A DNA stretch of 64,000 nt from Protopterus annectens. Taxonomy: Eukaryota > Chordata > Ceratodontiformes > Protopteridae. The translations under genes and the position numbers were made by a program. This document shows, one piece after another, positions 8,308 through 19,200 of this stretch. The notes under the pieces were generated by a model. The model was not told where the DNA came from, ran no database searches, and saw only the letters and a list, made by a program, of their open reading frames with translations. The stretch is from NCBI RefSeq assembly GCF_019279795.1, contig NC_056737.1, positions 41,269,472-41,333,471 on the forward strand, read 5' to 3'. How positions within the stretch are numbered: position 1 is the first letter of the stretch; each line of letters opens with the position of its first letter.

Positions 8308-10745
8308 TTGTGTGTCTTAAGTGTGAGTGTAAGTGGCTATTTTCTCAACTCTTCTACTTTTGTGGACATGGCTGAGAAGATTAAGGGCCCCTATGGTTTT
8401 AAAAAATGCCAGAAGTTCAGCCATAAAGTACCCTCATTGGATTTTCATTCTCTTTGCATATATTGTCTGGGTCCCCTCCATTTACAAGAAGACTGCAGCA
8501 TTTGTCATGCCTTTAGCCACCAAGACCTGGCGGAAAGGCAAAATAAGCTCATCTTAAAAGGTTTACTTCCCTCATTTTTTAGCGAAGCCTTATCTTCTGG
8601 AGACAAAACAAAAACAGACATTTCATCTCCTACCTCCTCATCTTCACTGGACAAGGGCAAGAAAAGAAGCCTCTCAGTTCTGACCTCTCTGTCAGTTCTG
8701 AAAGCAAAAAAATTGAAACCCTCAGTTCTGAAAGGATCAACAGAACCGCAGGCCTGTGCTACTGGTACACCGGTACTGACACCTACTTCAGCACTGATTG
8801 ATATTTCAAGACCTTCGATGTCAAAGACCTTGGTACAGGAACTTACTACTGCTTCACCTGCCATGAACAAGGACATATTGCCTAGAACTATCTATTCATC
8901 TTCTGTTGACCCCTTTGCTGGGGAACTCCCAGAAGTTTTCCTGCACAAGCCTAAGTCCCCTTCTACTTGTTTGGTCTGCTTCACCAAAAGTCTTTCTGAA
9001 CTTGACATGGAGAGGCTAGTGAATAAAATTCTATGGGCTAGAGGACTTTCAGGTCCCCTTTTGGTTCTGACCCCCTCAGGTCTTGGCACTGAAACTTCTT
9101 TTACCCCACTAACAACTCCTCCTCTGACCTCCTCTGAGGTCTTACAGTTGTCTCTTCCAGATATCCCAGTGCTGACTGTACCAACTCTGGAGTTATTCAT
9201 TCAGAACCAGTTGTTACCCCAAGCCTTTGGTGGCTTTGGAACTGAAGACCTCCCAAAGCCATAGCTACCTTGTCAGTTCAGGGGAGCAGGTATCGTCTCC
9301 AGGTTTTTTGGTGCTATCCCTGCTCCTTGGAGCTTTGGCTTGAGTTATTTCAGCTTCCAGCTTCTGTCTCAAGGGTTGGTTCTGTGGCACAGGAAGTGAC
9401 TCCAGTCCCAGGGCAGTCTATCTTGGTTCTGGGTTCATTTCTCTCTTTGGGGGGCTAGCCTGTGAGGCTGTGGAGAAGGCCCTCTCACTTACAGTGACTC
9501 AGCCAGTGCCTCCCTCTCAGAACAGGTTCACACTCTAGCTTGATTATTCCTTCTGCCTCTCCACTGGGACAGTGGGTGCCAAAGTCTCAGATTTCACAGG
9601 CCCAGGTTCTGTCATCTTCTGATACCTCCCCAGATTATCCCTCTAAGAAGGTCCCTCAGAAAAAGAAGTGCAAAAGAAAACACTTGGATTCCCCCCAGGA
9701 ACCAATTACTGAGGACACAGATTTTGATGAGGGGGAAGGGTTCTCATGGTCACCTCCTGAAGATGTCTCATTTAGAGACATCTTGGAAATTTTAAAACAG
9801 ATGAGTGGCTGGAAGTCCCAAAACCCTTCCTCTGCGGAATCTGTTTGTAGGCTTTCTGCACCCGCCTGTCTATTATTTGGATGACCCCAACCACTGATGA
9901 ACTCATTCAGTGATTTCTCAGTGGGTGTGGAAGGTTCCAGACACCATCAAGTCCACCCCTAAAAGACCTGATAAAATACTATCTGCCCCTGAGGATAAAC
10001 AGTTCTGGGACAAGGGATTAGCTTGTGAGGCTGTAGTGGCCACCACTAAAAAAGAACTTGCTGAGGAGAGTTCCTCTGTCCATCCGCCCAACAGGGAGTC
10101 TTGGGCTATGGACAGATTTGGGAAGTGAGTCTATGCTTCACTGACCTTCACTATAAAATCCTTGAACTTCTTGGCACATTTTACCAGACTCTAAAAGGAG
10201 CTAATTAAGGAATTATCAGACACCTTGGTAGGAGCTGTAGCTGAGAGAGTCCAAGAGAAAGTAGCTTCCCAGCTATCCACCCTGAAGTCAGTGTCTAATT
10301 TGTCCATGAGGCTAATTGCACATACAGCTGAAGGGACTTTCAGAGCAGCAGGTACAGGAGTAGCCATAAGGAGACATGCCTGGATGTGTTTATGTGACTG
10401 CTGAACCATTCAAGTCTTCTTTCATCAATGCTTCTTTTGATGGAACATCCTTGTTTGGCCCTAAAGTAAAAGAGACCTTATCCAGGTGTGAAAAATATGG
10501 CAGGACCCTTTCTGCTGTGGGCTTACATTTCTCCACCCCCAAAAGTCATTTTCTAGGAACCATAGGAGTGATGGAAAAATGTGGTTCAAAAAATCCCAAG
10601 GCCCTTTCCAAGACATGTGGAGGGAGTTCCCCCAGAGGCAGAGGAGGGAACCAAAATGGAAGACACCACCCTTGCGGCAGAGGTGGTCCACAAAACCAGG
10701 GCTTCAGAGATTCTTTCCCAGAGAAGTCCTTTCAGCGGTCCTGAA
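8308..10745 (+). pseudogene. DIRS gag-like region (fossil)
   Basis: The first long open stretch starts with a cysteine/histidine cluster, including CIYCLGPLHLQEDCSICHAF, which is the characteristic head of DIRS gag-like proteins. It is followed by a long Ser/Pro/Thr/Leu-rich low-complexity part. The downstream half, with KELAEESSSVHPPNRESWAM and the region around 10376-10560, is shared with the second DIRS fragment at 46250-47059. Broken; not described further. Confidence 0.75.
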
Positions 10746-12260
10746 TGGAGGCCCGACTGTCTTCCTCTGGAGGCAGTCAGGAGATGCTTGTTCTTGCACC
10801 TAAACGCCTGACTAAATATAACAACATATTCTTGGGTGCAATGGATTATATCCAGTGGCTATCTCATTCACCCCTATACACAAAAGAATCCCTAATGTTC
10901 CACCCAATCAGAGGTATTCAGCAGTGCAAGAAATTCAAAAACTGCTGGATAAGAGTCATCCAAGAAGTCCTGCCAGACCAGAAAGGATCCAGAACTTACT
11001 CAAGATTATTTTTAGTGCCAAAAAAGACATGGGACTGGAGACCAATTTTGGATCTCAGTGTGCTGAACAAATCAGTTTGGCAGACAAAGTTCTGGATGGT
11101 CACAGTGAAGACTATTCTTCCCTTTCTGAAGAAAGATGACTGGATGTGCCCAATAGATCTCCAGGATGCATATTACCACATAAAAATACACAAACGCTCC
11201 AGGAAATTCCTCCACTTCTGGCTGGGAGCCATTCATTACCAGTTCAGAGTACTGCCTTTTGGACTCACCACTGCCCCCCAGGGTGTTCACCAAATGCATG
11301 GCAGTAGTAGCAGCTCACTTGAAGTTGCAAGGATTCTGGGCGTTTCCATACTTGGATGACTGGCTCGTAACAGTTTCGACCAGGCATCAGTTAGCAGCCA
11401 GAGATTATGCTCTTGATATCTGCACCCATTTGAGGATTACGATAAATCTTGAAAAATCACATCTGATGCTAATGCAAAATTTAGAATTCATAGGGGCCAT
11501 AATAAATACTCAAATAACTATAGCATCCCTTCCTCCAGAAATACTTCAGAGAATAACAGTACATGTTCAAAAGATACTCCGCAGAAAGAGGGTTCCTTCC
11601 TGACTAGTTTTGCAGGGTCTAGGGTCAATGGAAGCATCAGTAACTCTAGTACCTTTAGCCAGGTTTCATATGAAAATTCTGCAATGACTACCAGCTTCCC
11701 AGTGGTCTGTCCTTCACCAAAACTTTGTCAGACCCAATCCTGATTATCCACCAAGATGGATCTTCGTTGGTGAATGCACTCTGAACAAGTCCTACTTGGT
11801 TGTCCCTTTGCCATTCCAGAGCCCATTGCCATAGTGACCACGGACTCCTTCCAGATGGGGTGGGGGTACATTATCTGTGGCAAGATGGTCCAAGGCACTT
11901 GGTCCCCATTAGAGGCCAACTTGTCCTGGAGCTAAGAACAGTGCTTCTTGCATTGCAGGCCTTTCAGACAGCTCTTCTTCAGGGAAATATTGTGAGTCAG
12001 ACAATGTCAGTGGTGTGGTACATCAAAAAACAGGGAGGAACCAAGTCTTATGCCCTTTGTTGAGAAGATCTCAGTGTGTGACAGTGGGCGATCTCCTCCA
12101 ACCACTTTCTAATAGCAACGCATAATCTGGGGAGTTCCATTGTGATCACAGACCAGCTGAACAGATGCAACCTTCAGCCTCACAAATGGTCTCTCAATCC
12201 AGAAGTGGTGAAGATGATCTTCAGTCATTGAAGTCAACCGTGCTGTGACCTGTTTGCTTC
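10745..12260 (+). pseudogene. DIRS reverse transcriptase/RNase H region (fossil)
   Basis: Visible RT landmarks are YSRLFLVPKKTWDWRPILDL, the motif-A segment IDLQDAYYHIKIH, the motif-B segment LPFGLTTAPQGV and the motif-C segment FPYLDDWL, all in the DIRS/gypsy-like style. The following part (about 11750-12250), with the TDS and LVVD-like RNase H strands, is weaker. This order (RT-RNase H before recombinase) is the DIRS arrangement. Broken. Confidence 0.8.
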
Positions 12261-12291
12261 TCCCCTAAACAACAAATGTAATTATTTTGCC

Positions 12292-13580
12292 TTGATTTCC
12301 CCCACAAATGCCCCCCAGTCTCCTGTATGCCATTACACCAGTTCTTTTAATTCCAAAATTATTACAGAAAGCACTCAGGTTGAAGAGCACAGTAATCCTC
12401 ATTGCACCCTTTTGGCCTTGACAGATTTAGTTCCCTTTCCTTTGGCCTTGACATATTTAGTTCCCCTTCCTTTGGCCTTATCTGATTCAACAACCTTGGA
12501 TTCTGGACGTGGTTCCAGAACTTCTGTCACACCCAGACAGTCTTGTTCACCCAGACATTCAGAAGGTCAAGCTGACAGAGTGGTTCCTCCAATTCCATTA
12601 GTTGCCAGGTGTCCTAATATTTCCTCTTCAGTACATCAGATTTTGTTGTTGGCTCATAAACCTTCCACTCAAAAACTGTACTCTAGCAAATGGAAGAGAT
12701 TTACCATTTGGGCCCATGAAAAACAGATAAACCCCTTTTCTGCTGCTGTAGAGCATATCAGACTTTTAGCCTCTATTTTCAATTCTGGAGTTTCCCCTTC
12801 CACCATCAGATTACAATTAGCTGCAATTTCTAATTTTCATGTTGGTATAGATGAATGTTCTTTAGCCTCTCATAGACTTTGTAAATCATTCCTTTTGTTA
12901 AAACCCCCTTTCAAAGAATCCACTTCTCCTTGGGATCTGAACTTCTTCATCATACATTCTCCCTTTGAGCCCTCTGCAGAATGTGACCTGAAATTTTTAT
13001 CCTGGAAGACACTGTTTCTGGTAGCCATTACCTCCACCAGAAGGGTTTCAGAGATCCAGACATTGTCGTCTGAACCCCCTTATCTGATTTTTCACAAGGA
13101 TAGAGTCTCTTTATAAACAAACCCCTCCTTTCTAACCAAGGTAGTATCAGAATCTAACTTCAATCAGACCATTAATGTACCGGTTTTCTTCCCAAATTAT
13201 TCCAACAAAGGGGAATATGCCTTGCATTTACTTGATGTTCATAGACAATTATGTTTCTATCTTCACAGAATAAAAGACATTAAAAAATCAACTCAACTGT
13301 TTGTTTCCTTTTCCAGTGCAAAGTTGGGTAAGGCAGTCAGCAAGTTAACTCTGGTCAGCTGACTGAAAGATTATTTTTCATTTATTTATGATAAGAATAA
13401 ATTAACTTTGCCTAGGCCCATGAAAGTGCATTCCACAAGATCTGTAGACACTTCAGCAGTTTCCAATCCAGAGCTTCTATGGATGATATATGTGCAGCAG
13501 CCACTTGGGCTACTCCTCATACCTTTATTACTCATTTCGAATTAGACTTGGTCTCTAAGGGAAGATTGTCCTTTGGCTTG
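12292..13580 (+). pseudogene. DIRS tyrosine recombinase region (fossil)
   Basis: The N-terminal core-binding segment reads HKPSTQKLYSSKWKRFTIWA and is followed by VSPSTIRLQLAAISNFH, as in phage-type/DIRS recombinases. The catalytic-domain entry VAITSTRRVSEIQTL carries the family's first catalytic Arg. A later HSTRS segment near 13430 resembles the His-x-x-Arg box. Upstream of the domain, about three copies of an 11-residue repeat (LALTDLVPFP-type) are encoded at 12413-12484. The recombinase would have inserted a circular DNA copy of the element. Broken. Confidence 0.75.
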
Positions 13581-13860
13581 ATGGTGTTCAAGAATATCCT
13601 TTGATGAGCCCACCCAGGACTTTAGGTAGCTGGGGACTCTGTCCCATCTGTCAAGGATAAAATGAAGATTGACAACATCAGATAAAGAAGCTTTGTACTT
13701 ATAACATTTCATCTGTGTTGCCTCTCTTCATTTATCCGTGACTTCCCTCTCACTATCCCCCATCCTCAAAGATTTTTTAGTGAAGCAGATCATACATTTT
13801 GAAGTATTATGTTATTCAAGAACAGTAGATATGGCTTCCTTCTGGCTTGCTTTCTATATA

Positions 13861-13936
<76 letters not shown>
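13861..13936. repeat. (TA)n microsatellite
   Basis: About 75 bp of almost pure TA/AT dinucleotide directly follows the DIRS right end. It encodes nothing; alternating Ile-Tyr frames across it are artefacts. Confidence 0.95.
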
Positions 13937-13937
<1 letters not shown>

Positions 13938-14269
13938 CTATTTGTTAATAAACACGTTTCTGCAAACTTGATCTGAGGTAAATGAGGAGAGAGAGAGATT
14001 GTGGGTTTAGGCGAAGGTTTAGAACAGAGGTGTCCAACCTTTTGGCTTGCTGGGGCTGCATTGAGTGAACAGAAATGGTCTTGGGGCCGCATATAAAATA
14101 TAACATTCAGTTAACTCTTTCCTTGCTCCGGAAGACCACAGTCGACCTCCTGGCTGTACTGTAGGTGCATTTGAACAATGAATAAATGCCTAATATTTGC
14201 CTTAAAATTCTAATACTCATTCTAATTCTCTAATCTAACAGTTAACTCTAACATCTTAGTTAATATATC

Positions 14270-14274
<5 letters not shown>

Positions 14275-14338
<64 letters not shown>

Positions 14339-14340
14339 TT
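14275..14340. repeat. (TA)n microsatellite with poly-T end
   Basis: About 55 bp of TA/AT dinucleotide followed by ten T residues, inside the hAT shell. Confidence 0.95.
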
Positions 14341-14509
14341 ACAAATAAACAAATATTCACTACAGCACTAGCATTTCTCACTGGGAAAACCATTCCAGCA
14401 ATCCAGCTATGTAAAATGTCAACATCAGCAGTCCTACAATACTATAATCCACAAAAATAAACCAACAAATTTGCAATAAAGTAAAGAATTCACATTATTG
14501 ACTTAATAA

Positions 14510-15410
14510 AACAATTCTGAATAAGCTACAAGAGGGTCTTACCCAAACAAATAACTGGTGCCAGAAATATGGCCTCAAGCTAAATGCCAAAAAATGCATC
14601 ATCATCCCCTTTGAGGAGAGTGATGTCCCCACAAATTATCACATTAATAACAATGTTGTAAGCACACAATAAGTCATATGGTACTTGGGCACCCAGGTTG
14701 ATAGAAACCTGAGTTTTGACCACCACGTTGTCTCCGTTGTAAGGAAAGTTTTTTTTACACGGCCCACTTCATTAGTAAGGGTATCTCATCCAGGGACAAG
14801 GAGGTCATAACATCTCTGTATTCTTCCTTTACAAGAGCCATTATTGAGTGCAATGCCCCTTTTGGCATGTGCCTCAGCAAAACACCCTGCCAAAAGAAAG
14901 ACTACAACCATTTCTGACAAAAAAGTTCAAAGGACTAAGTTCACTGTGTTATCCAAACAGACTAAAAAGCTTCTTGCTTTCCTCTGTCTCTCACTGGCCC
15001 CTATAAATGTCATCATTGGCTTGCTTTCCAGGCTAAGAAAGATCCTGCCTTAAGAGACTTCCTCTACCTCAGAAATACTGGTTATACTTAAAACGCTCAC
15101 TACAAAGACCACAGCCTTCACTGCAACATAAACAAGCCACTTTTTATGGACAGGTTCTTGACAAAAAATCTTCAACTTCTGTAAAAAGCTCCTCTCATTA
15201 TCAAACAATGTAGTTCAGCAACACGATGGCTGGATGGATAGCCATAAATGTAGTCCTTGTGTAAGTAGCATAGCCTTCATCAAACCAGATGGAAAATCCA
15301 CATACTAACCTTTCCCAGCTGGATGGCTAAGATCTAATATTGGTTACTCAAGTCTAGTTGCCCAAGAAGAGGGGCATGTTTAACTAAGAATTCCATTTGC
15401 AAAATTATAT
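14510..15410 (+). mobile_element. CR1-like LINE, copy 3 (RT C-terminal half)
   Basis: Plus-strand remnant of the same CR1-like family. It has the codons for TNDWCQ-type and LNAKKCIIIPF segments near 14560-14610, then the RDLGTQVD/FDHH and VVRK region, and RDR/F-type C-terminal segments to about 15200. These line up with the copies at 25307-25705 (minus) and 57830-58240 (plus). It is 5'-truncated within RT after motif C, frameshifted throughout and carries no usable ORF. Confidence 0.7.
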
Positions 15411-15421
15411 TCAGTTGTTGT

Positions 15422-15612
15422 AGGGTCTTTTGGCTTTTCTCGGTGGGGTTTTCACAGCGGAACTCCAGTCCGCTAGTTGATTTTTACGTACCGAGTTGCC
15501 AGCCCTGACGCACAACCTTCAATGAAGGAACGCCCATTCACGCATGTCTCCATGCAGAAGACGCTCTAGCTGAGAGTCGAACCGAACAGCGTCTTACTGT
15601 GAGGCGACAGTA
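15422..15612 (-). mobile_element. tRNA-headed SINE, minus strand, diverged
   Basis: Read on the minus strand it begins CTGTCGCCTCACAGTAAGA, has a B-box-like GGTTCGACTCT and then a CTGCATGGAGACATGCGTG region. It ends with GGCTGGCAACTCGG and an RTE-X-like tail (GGAGTTCCGCTGTG...GAGAAAAGCC). It is a shorter, older relative of the SINE at 27746-28091, lacking part of the middle and the extreme A-box side. Confidence 0.7.
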
Positions 15613-15624
15613 TACATATTAAAT

Positions 15625-15627
<3 letters not shown>

Positions 15628-15683
<56 letters not shown>
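15628..15683. repeat. (CT)n(CA)n microsatellite
   Basis: A short CT run followed by about 44 bp of CA dinucleotide. Confidence 0.95.
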
Positions 15684-15689
<6 letters not shown>

Positions 15690-16019
15690 CCCCTACTTGT
15701 AAAATAGGCAACCTCAGTAATCGCATGACACCCACTCACTGAATGAAATTGTCTGGAAGTCAAAATACCTGAAAAAAAAAATCATAATAGAGATGGATTC
15801 ATCCATGTAATTTCCCACCACCAAAAGGACCATCAATAAATCAACAAACAACTGCTCGGCAAAAAGTAAATCAATAAGAAAACCATAAACTATAATGCTA
15901 CATACTGGTGTAAACATATAACTTGTGTCAATCCCCAGGTTAATCCATACCAAAAGATTGTTTCAGAGCTTCAGCTATGTACAAACAGCTTTCTCCTAAA
16001 AACTTTACTCATTGATATT

Positions 16020-16295
16020 TGCCTTGCTGTAATTATAACTGTAAAAAAAATGTTTTTAAGTTTATTCTGTACCTCAATGATTCTCACTGTTGTGAAATGT
16101 AATCTCTGCTATATTGTATGAGTACTACATCCATAATTTGCTGTCTCTCTCTTTCATATATTGTATTATATTGTTTTGTGTTATTTTTTGAGCTTTTCTC
16201 CCCGGGCCTGCACTGAAAATGGACCTGTGTCCAGTCGGACTTTCCCGGTAAACAAATGTAAAATAAAATAAAATAAATAAAAATAAACTTCCCTC
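16020..16295 (+). mobile_element. L2-like LINE 3' end
   Basis: The segment GGGCCTGCACTGAAAATGG, then CAGTCGGACTTTCCCGGTAA and an AAATAAAATAAATAAA-type tail, is the 3' end of the L2-like LINE seen in full on the minus strand at 53095-54600. Shorter copies of the same end lie at 43425-43500 and 45100-45190. No coding part is recognisable upstream. Confidence 0.6.
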
Positions 16296-16775
16296 CAATC
16301 TAAAGCCATTTGACATTCAGACATTTTAATTTGTGCAGAAGTTACTCACAGATTGACAGTTTACTGAGCTGTAATGCTGACCTTCGCTTTTGAAAAAAAC
16401 AAATTCCCAGACTTTGTCAATAGCTCAAAGTGTAGAGAGGATTATTTATTTATTATATATTTATTTATTTTTGGAAAACATCTTTAAAACTGTTAAATTG
16501 ATTACACACCCAGAAACACAGAAAAGTTATTGTGATTATGTAAACCACAGACTGCTGCAAGAAATCAGTGTCACATTAGCACTCTATGCTTATGTCCGAA
16601 CAGATGAATCGTACCTGTCAATTCCAAAAGAAGTAAAGTAGCTTAATAAGGTTATTTGCAAGGTTACATGGCAGTTTATATTGGAAATAAACAGAGATAT
16701 TAAAAAGGCTCTGCTTTTCATAATTATGCCGAAAAGTCTTCCAAGGTAAATACAACTTCTGATTTAGTATGGAAC

Positions 16776-17883
16776 CATACCTCTCAACCTTAGAGCAGGA
16801 AATCTGGACAAAGCGGAAAATAAAAGTGGGACACAGGCCCAAAAATAGTTATGCATCACAGACACCATTGAAACAACTGTAGCTGCAAACATACATCACT
16901 TATAATCTTTCTATCCCATTATTATATATGGCTCATTCAGTCCTGCCTTCTTTTGCATCAAAGAAAACCATGCTTTGAAATGACAAATGCATTAAAAATA
17001 ATAAATAAAACACATTGCATCAACATCCTGCAACTTCCTACCTGCAAGCAACCACAGAGCTTTCACTGAAACTAGGGCTGCTTGTTTCCCCAGAATGACA
17101 GCTCTCTCTAATTAAGTCTAATGGTATACAATCTACCAGTATCTGGACTACCTGAAATAAATTAAATTATGGCCTGTAAATTGAAAGTACACTTTGTTTA
17201 ATTAAACTATATTTCTAAGCCCACTTACTATATTTTTTCAGTAACATCCCAATATCCATTTCCAAGTCACTTTACAAGACATTGGCAGTGGTAGACTTGG
17301 CATCCTTCAGAACCCCACAGGCCCACGCTAATACATTGTCCATTAAATGTAAATGTCCATCCACTGTAAATGGCAAGAAGCTATGTCTTAAAAAATCTAC
17401 TTCTGGCATGCGTACCCAAGTATTAGGTTTTGAAACAAAGAAACATATTCTCCACAGTCTGTAAGTCTCTGTCGTTAATAATCATCTACTGTTGCAGCAC
17501 TCCCAACACATCAGCACACACATACACACTAAAATCCCCAACATTTAAAAAATGACATTGTGCCCACTTGATTTGCCAGTATTGATGATCCGCCAAAGCT
17601 ATGCTTACTGTTGTCCAATCTACCACTGCTTAGAACCCATCAATGAAAAAACAGTACTAGGTGCTTTTTTGTTTGTCTGAAAAAAAAATACAACTTTATA
17701 TGCTACAGTCCCACATAGTCAGTCCACTACTGACCCATTAACCCTAGGCTGCTGTGTCATTCTTACTCCCTGGAACTGCATTACCTTGGATGACTACTTT
17801 TATTTCCTAAGCAAAAGACACAAATTGGAAGATGAGGCAAAAATCCAGACATTCTTTGAAAATCCATACAGTTAAGAGGTATG
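16776..17883. mobile_element. hAT-like non-autonomous element, larger relative of the 47068 MITE
   Basis: The left end CATACCTCTCAACCTTAGAG and right end CAGTTAAGAGGTATG are inverted. They match the ends of the 317-bp MITE at 47068-47384, including the internal AGGAAATCTGGACAAA next to the left end and GAGGCAAAAATCCAGACATT next to the right end. This copy is about 1.1 kb, so the MITE could be a deletion derivative. I see no transposase and no clean target duplication. Confidence 0.6.
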
Positions 17884-18040
17884 AGTTCATGTTCAATACA
17901 ATACTCTCCCTGTCAGGAAAGCAGCAACTTAATGAAAGTGTACTCTTAATGTATGATATATTTGTGAGCTAACTTGTTTGAGTTCGGTAGGTAGACTGAT
18001 CATTGTTAGCCTCTTTGTGCATGCGTCTCTCTCAGTCATG

Positions 18041-18047
<7 letters not shown>

Positions 18048-18103
<56 letters not shown>
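18048..18103. repeat. (CA)n microsatellite
   Basis: About 55 bp of CA dinucleotide near the right end of the hAT shell. Just downstream, an imperfect duplicated segment (CACATGCACACACCGACATT / GACATGCATACATCGATGTT) lies at about 18335 and 18409. Confidence 0.95.
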
Positions 18104-18104
<1 letters not shown>

Positions 18105-18514
18105 TCTACTTTCACGCACACAATTCTGCTTTCATGCATGCACTCACTCACTCCATACTTACCTGTTAGCACAGGTAATTGCTGTCCCTTTCAAAGGCAA
18201 CAGCGGCAAATCCATACATGAGTCCCTCTTCAGCGAGAACACACACTCAAACACACACTGATTGTTCGGCGCAAAATAATGGCGTAAACACACTGACCCT
18301 TTTTTGGCTCAAAAACAAAACTAGAAGGGTGCTTTGGCACATGCACACACCGACATTAGCATTACAGGTCACGGGAGCGAAAAACACAAAACAAAAAAAG
18401 TGTTTTGGGACATGCATACATCGATGTTGCAGTTAGAGGTTGAGGGCCGCATGGAAGAGCTCTGAGGGCCGCAGGTTGGACACGTCTAGTTTATAATTTT
18501 TGGCTGGTGTGAGC

Positions 18515-18612
18515 TGTACCAATGGCTGAGTCAGTTCTGATATCAGAACCAAACCCATCTGTCAAGGATAAATGAAGATAGACAACACAGATGGAACATT
18601 ATGGTAAGTACA
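18515..18612. mobile_element. DIRS terminal-region fragment (fossil)
   Basis: The segment CCATCTGTCAAGGATAAATG followed by GAAGATAGACAACACAGATG matches the terminal region of the DIRS element at 13643-13690. It is a short isolated end, possibly the other end of the DIRS element separated by the hAT shell, or a separate relic. Confidence 0.6.
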
Positions 18613-18946
18613 TAACTTCTTATTTTAATTTTTTTTTTTTTTTTTTTTTTTTTTTACTGGCACATGATTTTCTTTTCATGCTATAAAGTAAAGTTTTCTT
18701 GGATATTTGTTAGTGTAATGGGGATACTAATGTAAATAGGTGCTCCTGTTTTTTCTTTTTTTTTTCTTTTTCTCTATCGTTCTCCTTGTTCAGTTTTAAT
18801 GTGCAAGCAGCGAAAACAGAACGCTAATAAATTGCTAGTCTCCTCACTACCAGCAATGTCCAACAACAATGGAATAAAATTGTCCAACTCCACAAATTGT
18901 ATAAAAACTGATTTAATACAAAATATATTAGTCCAAGACCAGTTAC

Positions 18947-18979
18947 GCGCTTTCACCCACTAAACGTGGGCTTCATCAG
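18947..18979 (-). ncRNA. Hammerhead-like motif in PLE 3' region
   Basis: On the sense strand of the element, CTGATGA is followed by A, a 6-bp stem GCCCAC/GTGGGT with a 5-nt loop, and GAAAGCGC. CUGANGA plus stem II plus GAAA is the conserved hammerhead ribozyme core, and hammerhead motifs are known in PLE terminal repeats. A second copy on the plus strand at 21737-21769 belongs to the inverted terminal repeat. I could not fit a convincing stem III with the cleavage triplet, so activity is uncertain. Confidence 0.55.
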
Positions 18980-19200
18980 AACATTCAAACAGCTGTTCAC
19001 TACCATTTTAAATATACAACTTTGGCGCCAAAATGGTTGCAACTTCTTAAAGCTACAACCTGTATATAAAATTCATATAACTCTAATAACATTACCTAAA
19101 ATAAATATTCCTTATAATAAATAATACAGTTCCATACTAGTAATAAATCCATATTATAGCTGAAAATAATAAACATAAACCTGTAACAAGATACAACACA

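Larger units (their letters stand above)
8290..13760 (+). mobile_element. DIRS-1-like tyrosine-recombinase retroelement (fossil)
   Basis: This is a plus-strand DIRS-type element. It carries, in order, a gag-like region, a reverse transcriptase/RNase H region and a tyrosine recombinase, with no integrase and no protease. Its right end (13640-13735) contains an inverted pair, GGATAAAATGAAG...CTTCATTTATCC, typical of DIRS terminal sequences. A related terminal fragment lies at 18515-18610. The element is a fossil: the frames are interrupted at many places. Boundaries are approximate because AT microsatellites touch both ends. Confidence 0.85.
14025..18488. mobile_element. hAT-type DNA transposon shell with nested repeats
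   Basis: The left end CAGAGGTGTCCAACCTTTTG (from 14025) and right end GCAGGTTGGACACGTCTA (to 18488) form imperfect terminal inverted repeats with the C-A-G start usual for hAT elements. Flanking 8-mers GTTTAGAA (14017-14024) and GTTTATAA (18489-18496) match at 7 of 8 positions, as an aged 8-bp hAT target duplication would. Subterminal GGGGCCGCAT (left) and GAGGGCCGCATGG (right) also mirror each other. I see no transposase, so it is non-autonomous or gutted. It has accumulated a CR1 fragment, a SINE, an L2-like tail, a second hAT-like element and microsatellites. Confidence 0.65.

Noticed and set aside
13738-14092. Open frames rich in Ile-Tyr on both strands
   Set aside because: Artefacts of the (TA)n microsatellite at 13861-13936.
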